NCBI GenBank assembly: GCA_964540765.1 | Contig: CAZINW010000001.1 | Location: forward strand, 36,592 to 100,591 | Length of the DNA stretch: 64,000 nucleotides | Origin: CAZJLN01 sp964540765 | Lineage (GTDB): Bacteria; Chloroflexota; Anaerolineae; Anaerolineales; Anaerolineaceae | Reading direction: 5' to 3' | Part shown: in pieces, positions 8,023 to 16,900 of the stretch | How positions within the stretch are numbered: the stretch's first letter is position 1 | Layout: each line of letters opens with the position of its first letter | Made by a program: the position numbers and the translations under genes | Notes under the pieces: model-generated | Told to the model about the DNA's origin: nothing | The model's input: the letters and a program-made list of their open reading frames with translations, nothing else | The model's database searches: none

Positions 8023-9306
8023 TTACAGGGGCATTGCATAAAATGGGATCAGCATTTCCTCCGGGTGCAGTCCCCCATGCCTGCCAAGCATGACGTTCTG
8101 CTTGGGCGCCCACCACAGGTAGGAATCCCCCCTGGCAATGGCAACCAGGTCTCCAACCCGATCCGATAAGGTTGGGGACAGTGGGCCTGGCCCGAACAAG
8201 CCTGCTTCAATGGCTTGTATCCCACTTACCAGCATAAATTTTCCCGGCCAGGCTGTATCAAAATACTGCCGCACTGATGTTTCCATTCCCGGTTTTAGAT
8301 ACAGGAAAGCCAGCCTGTTTTCACAGGTCGGTTGTATGCGCAGCATGGCATTTAACTCGGGATGCGCTGTCAGGTTGAAATGTCCATAGCGCGGCGTGTA
8401 AACAGATCCATGATCTGCCGTGAGAATAAGCAAAGCATCCTTTCGCGCAGATGCAGACAAACCCTTGATCAGGGCTTGCTCGATCATCAGACTGAAATCC
8501 TCAAACTGGAGGGCAATACGTTCGTCATTCAATGAGAACCGGTGCGTAAGGGTATCGATAACACTCCAATAAGCGTAGATATATTTCCGCCCTGCCGGCA
8601 CAGTATTAAGAATATTACGTATGCTCACCCACATATCCGATTCACTGACGTAATTATGCAAATTCACCTGGTCCAGGTGCATGGAGGACAAGCCAGATGT
8701 GCCGATGGAATAATGCATGAAAGCATCCGCTTCAACGCCATGATTTATAAGATGCCCCCCGAATGTTGAGTGATTCAGGAACTCAATGGGGTCAAATCCT
8801 GTTCTCTTTAAACCCCCGTTATCGCCCAAATAACTCATGGCACTGTGCAAAATGTTATTGATGACCATTCCATATTCTTTAGCCCACATTTCGTATCCCA
8901 CAATCCCATGGGTTGCCGGGCTGACCCCCGTCCACAGTGTCGTCAGGGCTGAGGAGGTCGTACTTGGAGCGATGCTGGTCAGAGGGAAAAACACGCTCTC
9001 AGCAAGCCTGTTTTGCCACAAGTCAGCATGCCCTGTTTCCATAAGGCGCCTGAATAAATGATAGCCAAGGGCATCCACAACCAGCAAAATGACCCTTTTG
9101 TATGGGCCACCCAAAAAATGCATTAAACCTGGCGCCAGTGCAGGTTCACCAAATGCAGGGATATTCAGCAAATGGCAGATGGTGGCGGGTATATTTGAAA
9201 GCGAATAGCCAGCATACCTGGGTAGGAGAATATCATCTGCGAATGGGATATTGGGTAGGGAATGGTCAATCAAGCCAGGTAAAACGCTTTCTGATAGATC
9301 AGGCAT
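8023..9306 (-). CDS. Alkaline-phosphatase-superfamily phosphodiesterase/nucleotide pyrophosphatase
   Basis: This is a 427-residue hydrolase of the type I phosphodiesterase/nucleotide pyrophosphatase group. The first metal motif is VILLVVDALGYHL. The nucleophile block is SIAPSTTSSALTTLWTG, with the catalytic Thr or Ser. Later metal ligands lie in ILTADHGSVYTPR, with a further His in NVMLGRHGGLHPEE. The frame is open up to 9459, but that part is the C-terminal end of the upstream phosphorylase read in another frame. GGAGA six bases before the ATG at 9306 fixes the start. No signal peptide is seen. The natural substrate is unknown. Confidence 0.82.
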   Translation of the reverse strand: MPDLSESVLPGLIDHSLPNIPFADDILLPRYAGYSLSNIPATICHLLNIPAFGEPALAPGLMHFLGGPYKRVILLVVDALGYHLFRRLMETGHADLWQNRLAESVFFPLTSIAPSTTSSALTTLWTGVSPATHGIVGYEMWAKEYGMVINNILHSAMSYLGDNGGLKRTGFDPIEFLNHSTFGGHLINHGVEADAFMHYSIGTSGLSSMHLDQVNLHNYVSESDMWVSIRNILNTVPAGRKYIYAYWSVIDTLTHRFSLNDERIALQFEDFSLMIEQALIKGLSASARKDALLILTADHGSVYTPRYGHFNLTAHPELNAMLRIQPTCENRLAFLYLKPGMETSVRQYFDTAWPGKFMLVSGIQAIEAGLFGPGPLSPTLSDRVGDLVAIARGDSYLWWAPKQNVMLGRHGGLHPEEMLIPFYAMPL

Positions 9307-9374
9307 TTTTATCTCCATAAAAATAATGTGGCATGAACTTACCAAACAAACAAAAGGCTGAATTCCAATCCTGG

Positions 9375-10176
9375 TTACAGATGCAAACAAGTTTCTGCTG
9401 ACAGCCAAAATAATTCTTCGCGGATCTGCTGGCGCGAGTTCCAACTGCGTCCGTCCCAACCTTCCGACAGGACTGCATCACCACCATAAAGGTACTGACC
9501 AAATCGGACAACCACGGAATTTTGCAAGAGCAATCAAGGCAGCAGCTTCCATTTCAACAGTTAAACAACCCTCAGCCAGGAATTGTTTGACTTTTGCTGT
9601 AGTCTCCCTGTAAAAAGCATCTGTCGTCCAGGTTTTGGTCTTGATATAAGGAATATTATGAAAATTCAGTATGGATTCCATCATCCCAATGACATCAGCA
9701 TCGACGGAAATCTCCCTTGAAGGCGCTGCATAATGGTAAGAAGTGCCTTCATCCCTCATAGCCGCCACTGGCAGGAGGATATGCCCTACGGTGATTTTTC
9801 GGTCGAGGACACCACATCCACCACACACGATAAAATTCTCCACGCCCAAAGTGCCCCATACGGGGTACAAAGCAATCACCTCTTCCGTCAAGTCTACTGC
9901 GAGGGGAGCCCCCACGCCCGGATGATAGAAAGCAAGGCGTTGCCCTTTATGTTCCATCTCGTAAATGGGATGGTCACCCATCTCTGACTGTGAGGTGAAT
10001 ATGATCCTGGCGTTGGTTTGCGCAACCACTTTTTCAATGGTTTCTGCGAAAAAACAAATGACAGCGTGTTTGGGAACGTCCTGGCGTCTGATCAAGTGGG
10101 TAGGTTCAATGATCGCTTCTGGCGCAGAATCGTATTCCAAAATGGGGAAAACTTCTTTAACTGTGAACGGATCCAT
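9375..10176 (-). pseudogene. Purine/uridine-type nucleoside phosphorylase with a one-base frameshift near its C-terminus
   Basis: The uninterrupted frame (9478-10176) gives 232 residues of a PNP/UDP-family phosphorylase. It includes the phosphate-binding region YHPGVGAPLAVDL, VCGGCGVLDRKITVGHI, and the substrate loop LTVEMEAAALIALAKF. It then reads FRG-CPIWSVPLWW-stop, which is not family-like. Skipping one T at 9510 restores a frame that runs FRG-VRFGQYLYGGDAVLSEGW and ends with TAA at 9375-9377, giving a normal C-terminus. This is either a sequencing or assembly indel or a recent mutation. The gene lies between the methyltransferase and the phosphodiesterase in one minus-strand run. Confidence 0.82.
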
Positions 10177-10187
10177 CCATAATCCTC

Positions 10188-11030
10188 TTATTCATGCCAG
10201 ACGATGTCGTTACAACCCACAAATCTTCTGTGCATGATTTCGATTGCTTGGGGGTTGTTATCAACCAGGATGAAATTGCGCTCCAAATCCAAACAAACCT
10301 GACCTATTGTTCCACTGCCAGCAAAGAAATCCATCACCAGGTCACCTTCGTTTGAGGAGGCAAGCACAATACGCTTCAGGATGCCCAATGGCTTTTGGGT
10401 CGGATAGCCCATTTTTTCCTTGCTGTTCGTTCCCACAATGGTATGCCACCAGGTATCTGTGGGGAGTTTGCCTCTCTCAGCCTTGTCCTTCCCAACCAGC
10501 CCAGGTGCCATGTAAGGAATACGGTCAATTGCATCGCGGTTAAAGGTGTAATTGATTGGGTCTTTCACATAAAAGAGGATATTGTCATGTTTGGCTGGCC
10601 AGCGGTTTTTGGCTCTGCCACCGTAATCATAAGCCCAGATGATCTCATTGAGAAAGCAATCCCGTCCAAAGATTTGATCCAGCATGATCTTACAATAATG
10701 CACTTCCCGGTAATCAATATGAAAATAAAGGCTGCCATGATCAGCCAGAATGCGATAAGCTTCCTGCATGCGTGGCAATAGGAACGCCTGGTAATCATCA
10801 AAACGATCTTGATAAGCTCTTTCTGATAGGATCTTCGTATCATACAGCTGATCGCCAAACCCCTTCCGAGCGCCATTCTCTGATCGCTCCGTCTTTATTT
10901 GAGTGCGGGATTGTACCTTTCCAGTATTGAATGGGGGGTCAATATAAATCAGATCCACACTGTTGTCCGGCAGCGTTTTCAATATTTCAAGATTGTCACC
11001 AAAGAAGATTTGATTCTGCATGGCATTCAT
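10188..11030 (-). CDS. Site-specific DNA methyltransferase, beta-class N4/N6 type, orphan
   Basis: This is a 280-residue amino-methyltransferase. The catalytic motif DPPFNTGK (residues 31-38) comes before the AdoMet motif DFFAGSGTIG near residue 240, the order typical of the beta class (CcrM/HinfI-like). The pre-motif YPTQKPLGILKRIV and the C-terminal FILVDNNPQAIEI are also family-typical. No restriction endonuclease gene lies beside it. It overlaps no neighbour and sits 11 bases before the nucleoside phosphorylase, so it may share a transcript with it. The target sequence and whether it methylates adenine or cytosine cannot be read from the protein. Confidence 0.85.
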   Translation of the reverse strand: MNAMQNQIFFGDNLEILKTLPDNSVDLIYIDPPFNTGKVQSRTQIKTERSENGARKGFGDQLYDTKILSERAYQDRFDDYQAFLLPRMQEAYRILADHGSLYFHIDYREVHYCKIMLDQIFGRDCFLNEIIWAYDYGGRAKNRWPAKHDNILFYVKDPINYTFNRDAIDRIPYMAPGLVGKDKAERGKLPTDTWWHTIVGTNSKEKMGYPTQKPLGILKRIVLASSNEGDLVMDFFAGSGTIGQVCLDLERNFILVDNNPQAIEIMHRRFVGCNDIVWHE

Positions 11031-11079
11031 TTTAACATGTCTTTGAAAGATGCATGTCCCAACTGACGCAGATCAAAGC

Positions 11080-11107
11080 AAAAGGCTATGTGCAGTCATA
11101 GCCTTTT
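11080..11107 (-). terminator. Terminator between mscL and the methyltransferase
   Basis: AAAGGCTATG (11081-11090) pairs perfectly with CATAGCCTTT (11097-11106). On the minus strand it ends in CCTTTTGCTTTG, a moderate U-tract downstream of mscL. Confidence 0.7.
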
Positions 11108-11163
11108 GGAATATTTCAATTAACAGGCGCTCCTATGATTGGAAAGCTTTCCAATAAAATCCT

Positions 11164-11628
11164 TCAATCTAGTTTTGAAGTGCAGTGAGGGCAGCGAGTA
11201 GCCGCAATCGGAATGGTTGAAATGCAGAATGGGCAGGTCTTTTCTGTGGGTTCTGCGGGAACTTCTGACTTTTTTGATCCCCTTAACTTATTAACTGCCT
11301 TCACAATGGCAAAAATGCAGATCGCAATGATCAAAAAGCTGATGATTGACATGATGAATGCCCCATAGTTCAATGTAACCGCACCTGCTTCCTGGGCAGC
11401 AGCCAAAGATGTTCGAGCTTCAAGTGGGACTTTATTGGGAGTAAGATTGATGTAAAGATTGGAAAAATCAACCTTGCCTAGTAACAAGCCAATGGGCGGC
11501 ATGATGACATCTTTCACCAAGGAATTTACAATTGCTCCAAATGCACCACCGATGATCACGCCTATTGCGAGGTCTAATACATTACCCTTCATAATAAAAT
11601 CACGAAATTCACTAGATGCTTTCTTCAT
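11164..11628 (-). CDS. mscL: Large-conductance mechanosensitive channel with C-terminal zinc ribbon
   Basis: This channel opens under membrane tension and protects cells from hypo-osmotic shock. The start (KKASSEFRDFIMKGNVLDL) and first helix (AIGVIIGGAFGAIVNSLVKD) are typical MscL. The second helix is near residues 85-110. The protein is 154 residues, longer than most MscL, because the last about 25 residues form a CPFC-x12-CPHC zinc-ribbon-like tail in place of the usual charged bundle end. The gene stands alone between two terminators or gaps. Confidence 0.93.
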   Translation of the reverse strand: MKKASSEFRDFIMKGNVLDLAIGVIIGGAFGAIVNSLVKDVIMPPIGLLLGKVDFSNLYINLTPNKVPLEARTSLAAAQEAGAVTLNYGAFIMSIISFLIIAICIFAIVKAVNKLRGSKKSEVPAEPTEKTCPFCISTIPIAATRCPHCTSKLD

Positions 11629-11699
11629 AGGAATTTATCCTCCTGATCTTTACCAGACATGACACAATTCACATTATATCAATAAAAAGTTGTTAATAA

Positions 11700-12581
11700 C
11701 TAAACAAAAAGGCTGAGTTGTTCCATGCGTTTCATCGGAATAAACCTTTTGACGCTGGTTGCTAATCCGTTGTGTGCGCATAATCTGAAGAACAAACCCT
11801 CCAGAAAAGCCTTTTGTCTTGCTTGGACCGAATAGGCATTTCCATGTTCGCTTTCATATTTTTGACTCAGACCAGGGAAAAGTACATCAAGCCTGGAAAA
11901 ATAAAAAGCCCTCTGCCGGTCACGCAAGGTCATGCCAAATGACGGAATAATGTATGCTGCTTTGCAGGTATGAGCCTTTTCAATGATGCTTGTCAGATTT
12001 AACTGGTTGTCTGTGATATAGGGAAGCATGGGCATCATCACCAGTCCGGTATAAATGCCGGCTTCAGCCAGGGTTTGCATGGCTTTCAGCCGCCTGGAGG
12101 GAGCGGGAGCACCAGGTTCAATCTTGCTTGCCAGGTCATCATCGGTTGTTGCGATCGAAAAACTGACCTGCGCCCAAGTATTCTTAATACGCTGCAAGAG
12201 TGCTAGATCCTTTAAAACCAGGTCACTCTTGGTAATGATATGCACTGGCCAACCCTGCTCTGCGATCACTTCAAGCGCCTGACCTGTCAGCCCGTAGCGG
12301 GATTCAGCATGAGTGTAAGGATCATTCATGGAGCCAAACCCGATCGTGCCAACCCATTGTTTGCGTGGAAGAGCCCTTTTTAATAATTCGACACCGTTAA
12401 CCTTGACCAAGACTTCGTTTTCAAAGTCAGCAATCTGGTAACATTCACTGCGTGTGTCACAATAGATGCATTGATGTTCGCACCCCCGGTAGAGATTCAT
12501 ATTGTAGGAAAGCCCAAAAAGAGTATCCTCTCCTTTAATGCTGTTCAAAATGCTCTTGACTTTAACTTCTGTGTATTTCAT
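11700..12581 (-). CDS. Radical SAM protein, spore photoproduct lyase/Rv2578c-like family
   Basis: This is an iron-sulfur radical SAM protein of 293 residues. The cluster motif CEHQCIYC (CxxxCxxC) follows NLYRGC near residue 37. Further family blocks are GTIGFGSMNDPYTHAE and HIITKSDLVLKD, plus VSFSIATTDDDLASKIEPGA, which resembles the spore photoproduct lyase-like branch. An in-frame ATG lies at 12617, but it overlaps the best -10 element, so the ATG at 12581 is preferred. Members of this branch have no well-defined substrate; DNA repair is one possibility and is unproven. Confidence 0.8.
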   Translation of the reverse strand: MKYTEVKVKSILNSIKGEDTLFGLSYNMNLYRGCEHQCIYCDTRSECYQIADFENEVLVKVNGVELLKRALPRKQWVGTIGFGSMNDPYTHAESRYGLTGQALEVIAEQGWPVHIITKSDLVLKDLALLQRIKNTWAQVSFSIATTDDDLASKIEPGAPAPSRRLKAMQTLAEAGIYTGLVMMPMLPYITDNQLNLTSIIEKAHTCKAAYIIPSFGMTLRDRQRAFYFSRLDVLFPGLSQKYESEHGNAYSVQARQKAFLEGLFFRLCAHNGLATSVKRFIPMKRMEQLSLFV

Positions 12582-12615
12582 AAATAAAAATTGATCCCAT
12601 TTGACCGCTGGTTCC

Positions 12616-12644
12616 ATTATATATGATGTCGAGATACGCTGTAA
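12616..12644 (-). promoter_or_regulatory. Promoter of the radical SAM gene
   Basis: On the minus strand TTACAG (12639-12644) is separated by 17 bases from TATAAT (12616-12621). It lies about 35 bases before the ATG at 12581 and overlaps the alternative ATG at 12617, which therefore cannot be the start if this promoter is used. Confidence 0.55.
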
Positions 12645-12745
12645 AATACTTTCCTCTGCAACCTGTATAATTTATCGTGGGGTACCGGAAATCATCTGAT
12701 GTATAATGATGCTAATTGGACAAGTGGAAATGAAAGCGAGGAAAA

Positions 12746-13141
12746 ATGACGGATAACTCAGACGACTTTATGAAAGCGTCAGCAGAAGAATGGAGCAAAC
12801 CTGAAAAGCCCGAGGAATCAGCTGATGATTTCTCGAATGCTTCGGCAGAGGAATGGAGCGAACCTGAAGTAATTGTCCCAGCTGAACCCACCCAGAAAAT
12901 ACCCACAGATCGCTGGGGTGCGCCGGTTGCCACACCCGAAAATACGGATCCCAACCGTTGGGGGCCAGAGAGAATGGATACCAGCAGCGAGCCAAAGATC
13001 ATTGATGCCGAACCATCTCAAACAGAGAAAAAGAAGGGATTCCCATGGTGGGCAATAGTGATCATTGTGCTGGTGGTCTTATGCCTGTGCATCGTAGGTG
13101 CAGTGTTAGTAATCTTTTCGATTATTACCCCAAGTTCGTAG
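12746..13141 (+). CDS. Acidic repeat protein with C-terminal membrane anchor, function unknown
   Basis: This 131-residue protein has a polar, acidic N-terminal two-thirds with an internal repeat: DDFMKASAEEWSKPE, then DDFSNASAEEWSEPE. The tryptophan-proline blocks TDRWGAPVA and PNRWGPERM follow. A single hydrophobic helix (about residues 103-127, WWAIVIIVLVVLCLCIVGAV) ends the protein, preceded by KKK, so it is probably anchored with the N-terminal domain in the cytoplasm. GCGAGGA precedes the ATG. TATAAT at 12702-12707 is a possible -10. I know no function. Confidence 0.65.
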   Translation: MTDNSDDFMKASAEEWSKPEKPEESADDFSNASAEEWSEPEVIVPAEPTQKIPTDRWGAPVATPENTDPNRWGPERMDTSSEPKIIDAEPSQTEKKKGFPWWAIVIIVLVVLCLCIVGAVLVIFSIITPSS

Positions 13142-13207
13142 ACAAGTACTTGAAATATAAAGTCTGATTTTTGAAAAAAAAGACTGACCTATCAACCGGT
13201 GAGATGC

Positions 13208-13238
13208 AAATCTGGCTTTCATCATGGATGCCAGATTT
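13208..13238 (+). terminator. Terminator-like hairpin
   Basis: AAATCTGGC (13208-13216) pairs with GCCAGATTT (13230-13238), with a 13-base loop, followed by ATTTA. The U-tract is weak. It lies downstream of the 131-residue membrane protein. Confidence 0.5.
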
Positions 13239-13244
13239 ATTTAC

Positions 13245-13279
13245 CACCAGGTCTATTTTTTTGTCACCAGGTCTATTTT
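13245..13279. repeat. Two direct copies of a 15-base sequence
   Basis: CACCAGGTCTATTTT occurs at 13245-13259 and again at 13265-13279, a 20-base period in the gap before pth. No function is evident. A T-rich tract separates the copies. Confidence 0.7.
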
Positions 13280-13348
13280 GCTGCCAGTCATTTTCTGTGT
13301 TAAACTTAAAAGTTAGGATATTTTTGAATTAATCGGAAACTTAAAGTC

Positions 13349-13954
13349 ATGTGCACAAAAATGAATTACGCTGCTGACATCTATCTGATCGCAGGTCTGG
13401 GTAACCCGGGCAAGGAATACCGCCAATCTCGTCATAATGTTGGCTTTATGGTGATTGATCATCTTGCTGAAGATTTGGAAACTCCCATCAAAAGGGTGAA
13501 ATTCAAAGCAATGATTGGTATCGGAACGTTCGAAAATAAACAGGTCATTTTGGCTAAACCACAAACCTATATGAATGCTTCCGGTGAGTCTATTGCGCCT
13601 CTCTTGCGCTACTTCAAGGTTCCTCTGGAAAACTTTATCGTTGTTCATGATGATCTGGATATCCCTTTTGGCAACCTCAGAATAAGACCATCAGGGGGCA
13701 CCTCGGGGCAAAAAGGCATGAAATCCATTGTTGAGAAGCTTGGCAGTCAGGATTTTCCACGCATGCGCATGGGCATAGGACGCCCCCCTGGGCGCATGGA
13801 TCCAGTGGATTACGTGCTGCAAAGTTTCACGCCAGATCAAGTTCCTATAATGGAAGAGGTCCTTGATCAAGCTGTAAAAGCTCTTAAAACTTTCATTCTC
13901 GATGGGCTGGATAAAGCCATGAACACCTATAATGGAGACAAAGGAATCGGTTAG
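13349..13954 (+). CDS. pth: Peptidyl-tRNA hydrolase
   Basis: This enzyme releases tRNA from peptidyl-tRNAs that drop off the ribosome. Family motifs are AGLGNPGKEY, RHNVGFMVID with the catalytic His, KPQTYMNASGES, the VVHDDLDIPFGNLR block, and RMRMGIGRPPG. It is 201 residues, the usual length. A second in-frame ATG lies at 13361 and could also serve as start. The end of the gene overlaps the start of mfd by 23 bases, so the two are transcribed together. Confidence 0.95.
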   Translation: MCTKMNYAADIYLIAGLGNPGKEYRQSRHNVGFMVIDHLAEDLETPIKRVKFKAMIGIGTFENKQVILAKPQTYMNASGESIAPLLRYFKVPLENFIVVHDDLDIPFGNLRIRPSGGTSGQKGMKSIVEKLGSQDFPRMRMGIGRPPGRMDPVDYVLQSFTPDQVPIMEEVLDQAVKALKTFILDGLDKAMNTYNGDKGIG

Positions 13955-16900
13955 TCCATTGCTTAGGTACATCTCAGCATTACCTGCATATCAAAACCTG
14001 TTTTCATTAATACAGGAAGGTAAAGCCGGACAGGGGTCTCTCTCAGGGCTTGGGTTGCCGCGTGCCGCCAGGTTGCCGGTGCTTGCAAACCTGCATACTG
14101 ACTTGAACCTTCCTTTCCTGTTGTTAACCAACCGTGCAGACCGTGCCCTGGCACTTTTCGATGAACTTGCTTTCTGGGCTCCGGATGCCAGGCGGCTTTA
14201 TTTCCCTGAACCCAGCTCACTATTCTACGATCAAACAGGCTGGTCACTCACAACCCACCGGGAGCGTTTGCAAGTCCTGACAGATCTGGCATCCTATCAT
14301 CTTCCTGGAGTATCAAAGCCTTCCCCCCCCCCGATCATTGTTGCGCCCATTCGTTCTGTCATGACCCGCACCCTCCCGCGCCGTGACTTTTTGCGGAACA
14401 TAAAAATCCTCAAACCCGGCAAGACTATTTCCCCTGAAGAAATCATCAGGCATTGGGTTGGCGTCGGCTATGAGCACAGCAACATTGTTGTGCAAATGGG
14501 ACAGTTTTCTCGCAGGGGTGGTATTCTGGATATCTGGTCTCCCGGATCCCTGCTGCCAGTTCGCATTGAGTTCTTCGGTGATGAAATTGACACCTTGCGC
14601 AGCTTCAACCCTGCCACCCAACGCACGGTGGAAGCGCTGGATCAGACCGTGGTTTACCCGGCGCATGAGCTGCTGCCTGTTGATGCTGAGAAGAACGGAT
14701 TTGTTCTTGAAAGGCTGAGTGAGTCACACCTCCCGCTGGTTTATCCACTTCCTTCAAGCCTGATGGATTTCCTTCCTGATTCCACGTTGATCCTCCTAGA
14801 TGGTGAGGAATTCATTGCAGCCGCCGTGAATGACATTGAAGAAGACGCCATCATCAGGCGCAAGGACGCCATTGCCGCAGGCACCCTGGATCAGGATGCA
14901 CCCATTCCCTATATCACCTGGACTGAAATTGAGGATGGCTTCCATAAAAAACAGGTGATTGAGCTCGGTCATAGCAATACTTCCGACATTCGCCCTCTTG
15001 CAGAGGCGTTTGATCCCGGTCCCCGTTTTAATGGTCGTCTGAAAGATTTGCTCACGCATCTCAACAGCCTGGAGAATCAAAAACATCCCTGGACGATTGT
15101 CTCACGTCAATCCTCCCGTCTACGCGATTTGTGGCGTGAAACCCACCTTGGGCTCGATGATGGTGAGCTCGATGCACGTTTTCTTGAAGGCTCCCTCTCA
15201 AGTGGCTGGGTGCTGCATCTGCCCGATAATAATCAGCATCATCTATTGACTGATAGTGAGATATTTGGTTGGGGACGCCCCCAACCAAGGCGGCGTTTCC
15301 AACCGACCGCAGAAGCGCCTGAGTCAATCTATGGGGACCTGATGCCCGGTGATTGGGTTGTCCATATTGATCACGGCATCGGGAAATTTATGGGTCTGAT
15401 CAAACCCAAGGAAGGCAATATTGAGCGCGAATATCTCTGTATTGAATACAAGGATAACGACCAGTTATTTGTGCCCATCCATCAGGCAGACCGCATCACC
15501 CGCTATGTAGGCTCCAGTGCTGATACTCCCAATGTCAGCCGATTGGGTGGCAGTGAATGGACCCAGACCAAGCAACGCGTCAGGCATGCAGTTCAGGAAG
15601 TTGCCATTGATTTGCTTGAGCTTTATGCCAAACGCAAAATGACGAGTGGTTATCAGTTCAGCCCTGACACCCCCTGGCAGAAAGAGCTTGAAGCCAGTTT
15701 CCCCTATATCGAAACAGATGATCAGCTTAAAGCCATCAACGAAGTCAAAAGGGACATGGAATCCCCGCGCCCGATGGACCGGCTCCTGTGCGGTGATGTC
15801 GGCTACGGCAAGACTGAGGTGATCCTCCGGGCAGCCTTTAAAGCAGTCATGGATGGCAAGCAGGTGGCAGTTTTGGTGCCAACCACTGTGCTTGCCCAGC
15901 AGCATTTTGACACATTCTCGCAGCGTTTATCTGTTTTCCCAGTCCAGGTCGAAATGCTCTCTCGTTTCCGCAAACCAAAGGAACAATCCCTGATCATTAA
16001 AAAGCTGGCAAACCAGCAGATCGATATCATCATTGGGACCCACCGCCTGATCTCACAGGATGTCCAATTTAAAGATCTGGGATTAGTGATCATTGACGAA
16101 GAGCAACGTTTTGGCGTGACCCATAAGGAACATCTGAAGAAGTTGCGCACTTCGGTGGATGTGCTCACACTGACTGCCACGCCCATCCCGCGAACCCTCT
16201 ACATGGCACTGACCGGTGCCCGTGATATTTCCAACATCAATACCCCTCCGGAAGAACGGCTTCCTATAGTGACCCACATCGGTCCTTATGATCAAAGACT
16301 GGTGAGGGAAGCCATTGTGCGCGAGATGGAACGCGGGGGTCAGGTGTTTTTTGTTCACAACCGTGTTAAAACAATCACCTCGATTTACAATCACCTCAGC
16401 AATCTCATCCCTGAAGCTCGCATTGGCATCGGGCATGGGCAGATGCCTGAAGAGGAACTTGCGGATGTGATGCATGCCTTCAACGATGGACAGATTGACG
16501 TCCTCCTGTGCACATCCATTATTGAATCAGGGCTGGACATTCCCAACGCCAATACCCTGATCATTGATCGTGCAGATACATTCGGTCTGGCACAGCTTTA
16601 TCAACTACGTGGAAGGGTTGGGCGGGGTGCTCAACGTGCTTATGCCTATCTCTTTCGGCACAAATATCGCCCACCAACCATGGATGGTCAGGAACGCATG
16701 GAAATCCTTGCAGAAAACACCCAGCTTGGCTCCGGTTATGCCATCGCCATGCGTGACCTGGAAATGCGCGGTGCGGGTGATCTGCTTGGAACGCGTCAAT
16801 CGGGCTATATTGCTTCTGTTGGTTTTCATCTCTATACAAAACTTCTCTCGCAGGCAATCCAGCAATTTCGGAAAACCCTTGGAGAGCCAGCCCAGACGGG

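Noticed and set aside
9307..9459. N-terminal extension of the phosphodiesterase
   Set aside because: These bases encode the C-terminus of the frameshifted phosphorylase, and a good RBS precedes the ATG at 9306.
9478..9511. Selenocysteine (TGA) readthrough in the phosphorylase
   Set aside because: selB is present, but the residues after the TGA in that frame are not phosphorylase-like, whereas a one-base shift restores the family sequence.
9500..9515. Programmed ribosomal frameshift in the phosphorylase
   Set aside because: No slippery heptamer, Shine-Dalgarno-like stimulator or strong hairpin is seen; mutation or sequencing error is simpler.
13245..13279. CRISPR-like repeats
   Set aside because: Only two short copies with a 5-base spacer; there is no array.
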